Of a stretch of DNA of 64,000 bases, positions 59,498 through 64,000 are shown piece after piece. Position 1 is the stretch's first letter, and each line of letters starts with the position of its first letter. The notes below the pieces were generated by a model that was not told where the DNA came from, made no database searches, and saw only the letters and a program-made list of their open reading frames with translations. This stretch comes from Leptodontidium sp. MPI-SDFR-AT-0119 (Eukaryota > Ascomycota > Leotiomycetes > Helotiales > Leptodontidiaceae). The stretch is taken from NCBI GenBank assembly GCA_020726505.1, contig JAHLEZ010000005.1, positions 1,240,001-1,304,000 on the forward strand. The letters run 5' to 3'. Made by a program: the position numbers and the translations under genes.

Positions 59498-61104
59498 GTT
59501 GGGAAGGCAACTGTTTCTCTCGAGGTCTCTAAGCCAGTCTTTTCTCACCTCTCACTCCTTCCGCCCCATCCACTAAGTTTATGCACTGCGACAATTGTTT
59601 GGGCTCTTTGCTACTCTCACATGAGGTTTGACGAAGGTTGACGATTCCCAAGCCTCGTCAGCCCAACCTCGTTTAGCCGTGCTTATGCGGTGGCTTGCAT
59701 CAAAGTTGCAGGTGACTGACTGTTGCGCTGTCGTGATACGGGCTCACAGAACTCACTTTTGGCTGCCTCATTGCAACCCAGGTGCGGCCAATATCCCAGA
59801 ATCTCTCTTTGGGTTCTTACAAGGCTATGGATGGATTGCTTTTTCTTGAGAAAGATAATGTTTTCTTCAACCTACCCAAAAACTGGATAAGAAGCATTCA
59901 TCTTGATGAATGGTATCAGCACCAACGAAGCGGTGAACCACCTCAGATTTCGTAGCTTCGAAATTATAATATTCGGTAGTTTTTCTAAAGTTGTTTTGCC
60001 ATGCCTCATCAAATGCAAGTGGGCCGAAGTTTGGTCTGTGAGTGACAGTATCAGAGAAAGTTTTGGGCATTCCGTATCAGTTTCGGTTTACAGGGCAGTG
60101 ACATCTGTACAAGTTTCCTGGCTGGCAGCTCTATTTTGATATCACTGTATATTCGGAGGTCAACCTCTGAATGACCAGAATAAGGGGTTTCAGTGGCCGG
60201 TGTTAAAGTTTGCCTTCCTCCGGGTAACTTTTTGAAAGCTGTTGTCAGTCTCATGGACCCGTATCGAAATCTCGTTCTCGCCACTCGTTCTCGCCACTCG
60301 TTCTCGCCACTCGGTTGCTGAAGTCTTCACACTTGAGCAGGCGCTGCGGCCAATAGAAGACAGCCAAACAACGCAGAAACGCGACGTTGAGTCAGTCATG
60401 GGTGGACGGTACTGAACATGTCTGAATCGGGTCTTGAGAGGTTGATCTGATCAGAAAACCATTTGGGAAGTAAAAAGGCGATTTCTTCGTACCGAATAGA
60501 TCACGGAGGCTACAAACCCCCGAGAATATGTACTTGCATCCTGGTAGGTAGTTGTGTAAAATGCGCTAGAGAGTTTAGAGTCATGTACACATCATCTCTA
60601 GGTGGCTGAGAGCTGGAAGAGTCGGTACTTACCGCGCCAAGGGAGCTGTGGCGTGAATGAGTACGGAGTGCCATTGCGACGTTAAAATAGAGTCTCACAA
60701 TCTATCGTGCCGTCATATGTGGATCTCTTTCGCCCGAGGAAGAGAGCTTGAAGCCGAGTTAAATTCTTGTAGAACTCTTGCGATCGCTCCCACCAGCCAC
60801 CCTTGGAGTCTTGATTCAGCCGAGGAGCTGCACCAGGGGAAACAGCGCTGTCGCAATGAAATAGAGTTTTCTAACCTCACGGTTTGGGAAAAGCATAAGC
60901 ATTTCAGTCCGAAACAACAAATCCCGGCTGGGACTCACTATTCGATATCCGGAACCCATCCTAGTCAACCCTCCGCTTACGAAATTAGCTCAAAATCCGT
61001 GCTCCTCCCTGACCCATCCTCTCCCCCTATGCGTGGAACCTCTCGATTTCTCATCAAACACAGGACGGCGTATAGGAATTCCAACTGTTGCAGAGCAGCG
61101 CATC
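59498..61104. other. Intergenic region upstream of the Zn2Cys6 factor
   Basis: About 1.6 kb with no recognised gene. It contains a 13-base tandem repeat at 60274-60312. Confidence 0.5.
60274..60312. repeat. 13-bp tandem repeat, three perfect copies
   Basis: Unit GTTCTCGCCACTC at 60274-60286, 60287-60299 and 60300-60312. Confidence 0.95.
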
Positions 61105-63656
61105 ATGGACTCCATCATGTCATCTTTATCACCAGAACAGTCGGTTCATTCGCAGACGCAGTCCGAATCTTCAGAAAGAGAGGATCGGGTTGAAATCTCT
61201 CCCTCCGCTGGTCCCGAAATCGCTCGGCTGTCATGTGACAACTGTCGAAAAAGAAAGGTACCAAGCCCATTCCCGTATTTATTGGAACATCATATTGATC
61301 TCGAAAGGTTAAATGCAATCGTACTTTGCCAATATGCTCTCTCTGCAAGAAGCTAAAACATCATTGTGTTTACTCAAGCGCACGAAAGCGACCGGTTCGC
61401 CGAACGTAGGTGGTACCCCTAACCTGTCGTTACCCAGTGACATAAACTCACATGCCCTTATAGAAGATATTCTGAACTTGAGGAAAGGCTGCAAAACATG
61501 GAGAAAGCATTAGTTCAAGGTCAGCCAGTCGACCAGGGCTTTGACGCTCAATCACGTACTCCGTCGGCCAGTTCAGTGCAGGTCTCGGGCACCGACAACC
61601 ACCAAGCATATCACAGAGAACTGATCATTTCCTCACGTCCTCGAATTGTCGATCCTTGCTTCGCGTGGAATATTCCCGAGAAGGGTTTGATTGAGCCACT
61701 GGACATCGAACCGTCGGCCTCAAATCCAACCCTGTCTGCCGATGAAGATCCCGCTGATTTCATTTCTGGTATGTTGAATTCGCATGGCCGTGACCTTCTT
61801 TTCTGAAAATTACAGGTTCATTGCCTATATTCTCAAGAAGAGGCATCCAGTGGATAGACCAATTGTTAGGAGACAGCACCTTCAGCACCCTCGTCCAGGG
61901 GCTACAACGGCCAGACGGAAGCGTAGGGCAGAATCTTGGCTTACTTACCCCTCCGGCAAACATCCTACCCAGTTATAAACTTGCAGAAGTAAGCGTACAA
62001 GGTAATGAATGTACCCGTTACTTGTCCCGTGGCATACATTCTAACATAGGGTGTAGGGTTTCTCTCAACGATAAACTATGAAGTCCCTTTATTTCAAGAA
62101 GATGTACTAGAGTTGTATCTGAATTATCACAAAGCTGGCAACCAGACGCTGAAAGTTGGATACATTGCGGCCGTCAATGTCTTAATGTATGTGCTCTCGC
62201 ACGAGCTCTTTTCGGAATCACCTGACAGGTTCTTACAGTGCATTCCAAAAATTTCGATGTTACCCAGTCACGCACAATGTTGACTCTGACACATACCTTG
62301 CGAACGCGCTGGCTCTTCTCCCCCGTCTAATCATTGAAGGTGCGAGTACATTAAATATCAGCGCCATTTTGTGTTTGGTAAGTACGTCGATCCTTGGTGC
62401 ATGGTCGGGAGCTGACACCAGTGAAAAAGGCTTTGTACTTCGTCTTCTCGTCCGAATGTAGAACAGGAGCAAGTATTCTTGGAGCTGCTGTACAGATGAT
62501 GGTAAATGCAGGTTACAACACAGGCAAGAATGCATCTCCTGCCGAAGCCCTGATCCAAAAACGGCTCTTTTGGAATGCATACATCATGTCGAGCGATATT
62601 TCCCTTTACCTCGGCAATGCCCCTGTTATTTTGGATTCGATAGTCTCAAGTCTACCAGAGAGACGTCCAGCAGATTCGCGCGCCGATTTGATATTTCAGG
62701 ATGGTACTACCATGAACGCCATCTACGAGCGGGTCGCTCTGGCAAGAATTCAAGGGAAAGTGTGGTCGATGCTCTATTCGCCAGCGGCATTGGAACTGCC
62801 TCATCACCAAGTCTACAACAATGTCATCGAAATTGAGCACGAGTTGGAACTATGGAAGTCGAGGATTCCAGACTTCAATGGCAGTGAATTGTATGATGGC
62901 CGTGAAGGCAGGCTGATATATCTCGCTCTCATACATCTGAGATACTATCAGCTCATTATATCCCTTCACTCTGTCATGTTCACTCGTGCCTCTGGCCGAG
63001 ATCCTCACATCAGAAAGATCAAAGCCTCGCCCAGTGTGGCCCGATGCGTGCAAGCTGCGCGAGGTTCTATATCTCTGCTGAGCCACTTCAACAAAGATCA
63101 TCCCTTCATGGGGTAAGTTTGTCCTAAGACTGATTTTGTCACTTTCCCGCTGACGGTATTTTTTTCCCTCAGGCTCCTAGCCCCAAATCTGGCGTGGAGT
63201 TGTGATGTTCTTTGCATCCATGTGCTCCAGAACAAGAGCAGACCTGCTGCACATCAAGACATCACCCTCTTGGAGAAAGTTGCCAAGATATTCGAGAATT
63301 TTGCTAATGACCACAACAACAAAATCCATTCTCAGGTCACCAATATGCTCTACTTTATCGCAGCTTACGGAGTGCGCATGTCGAAGACAGTCATGGAACA
63401 GCCAGCCGAGGCATGGTACGAGAACACCTACGTCCCGATTCCTCTTTCGGCGGCCTCTCGAAATCCCACAACGACAGCAAATTTCCAAGTTCCTCATCAC
63501 ATTACAGACTACCCGCCAACCGACTTTGATATATTAGACGTTCCTCAATATCGGGGTGATGGCATAGACTTCACTGATCCGGCTCAGTGGAACGGGACGG
63601 GCTTGGACCCCAACAATGCACAGGCAGGAAAGTCTTTTTTCATCCACATTAAATAG
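61105..63656 (+). CDS. Zn2Cys6 fungal-specific transcription factor
   Basis: Binuclear zinc cluster regulator. Eight exons: 61105-61257, 61308-61405, 61464-61768, 61816-62001, 62057-62186, 62239-62377, 62430-63112 and 63173-63656; about 725 aa, all phases consistent. The zinc cluster straddles the first intron: CDNCRKRK-VKCNRTLPICSL then CKKLKHHC, a perfect C-x2-C-x6-C-x6-C-x2-C-x6-C pattern. A short coiled coil follows (YSELEERLQNMEKAL). The middle homology domain is visible in exons 4-7 (SLPIFSRRGIQWIDQLL; RTGASILGAAVQMM; KRLFWNAYIMSSDISLYLGN). The start codon may lie further upstream because the frame is open to about 61033, but ATG 61105 is the first in frame. Acceptors of exons 2 and 7 are AAG. 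The target genes are unknown; there is no neighbouring biosynthetic cluster within the window. Confidence 0.86.
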
Positions 63657-64000
63657 GTATCGATTTTCACGGTTGGCTGGGGTTTGAAATTAGCATGGAG
63701 TCAGTGGTAAAATGGGAGATAGAACTTGGGTCACGACCCTCACCTGTAACTTTATGTGTATGCTATGTCACGAAATTAGTCTAGATTTTTCTTATTTATC
63801 AAGCCTTTCAATGAAAAGTTTCAAATGGCCTAGACCGGACGATTTGAGAAGATTATTTGAGACGAAGCTTCTACACGAAATCTGCTGATGCCCCCGATGC
63901 CCCTGAACCTTGGAACCCAGCCCTGCCTGTGCGCTTTGGTGTGGGGCGCATCACAGTCATTCCAAGTTTTCCTCAAACTTTAATTGAACAAGCTCGTCTA
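63657..64000. other. 3' flank of the transcription factor gene to the window edge
   Basis: No gene recognised. Confidence 0.5.

Overview
The window is filamentous-ascomycete (Pezizomycotina) nuclear DNA. Evidence for this is the frequent 47-70 nt introns with GTAAGT-like donors and CTAAC/CTGAC branch sites, the long intergenic spaces, and a gene set typical of such fungi (Zn2Cys6 and Sfl1-type regulators, a rhodopsin-domain membrane protein, a VTC complex subunit). The overall look suggests Leotiomycetes, which is an inference only. I rebuilt exon structures by hand by matching splice sites, reading phase and protein family. No RNA evidence or database search was available.

The left two thirds (1-47 kb) mostly hold conserved housekeeping genes. 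In order they are: a VNX1-like vacuolar cation/H+ antiporter (+, 5' end outside the window); a GRE2/DFR-like NAD(P)-dependent reductase (+); a conserved protein of unknown function (-); VTC2, an SPX-domain subunit of the vacuolar polyphosphate polymerase (-); GLT1, the NAD(P)H glutamate synthase (-, six exons, about 2118 aa); APC15/MND2 (+); BET1 SNARE (-); CHZ1 H2A.Z chaperone (-); EMC10 (-); a PHO80 cyclin (-); VID28/GID5, the ARMC8 homologue of the GID/CTLH ubiquitin ligase (+); an F-box protein (-); an SFL1-type HSF-domain transcription factor (+); and a single-exon protein of unknown function (-).

The right third (48-64 kb) looks more accessory: a decayed alpha/beta-hydrolase pseudogene (-), a rhodopsin-domain membrane protein (+), a secreted subtilisin-like protease (+), two unrecognised proteins (one +, one -), and a Zn2Cys6 transcription factor (+). 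The gaps between these genes are long and hold nothing I could recognise.

Three genes touch vacuole and phosphate biology: VNX1-like, VTC2 and PHO80. This is a loose linkage over about 30 kb among unrelated genes, not a cluster. Several genes have very small exons (11, 13, 22, 41 and 54 nt) or in-frame introns that automatic annotation is likely to miss. I found no convincing new multi-gene system, no tRNA or rRNA gene, no transposon and no CRISPR array. The most useful oddities are the hydrolase pseudogene that lost its nucleophile, the CHZ1 microexon, the in-frame stop in the unknown gene at 6.7-9.3 kb, the VTC2 subunit that keeps most polymerase residues, and the 4.3-kb repeat-rich leader region upstream of the SFL1-like gene.
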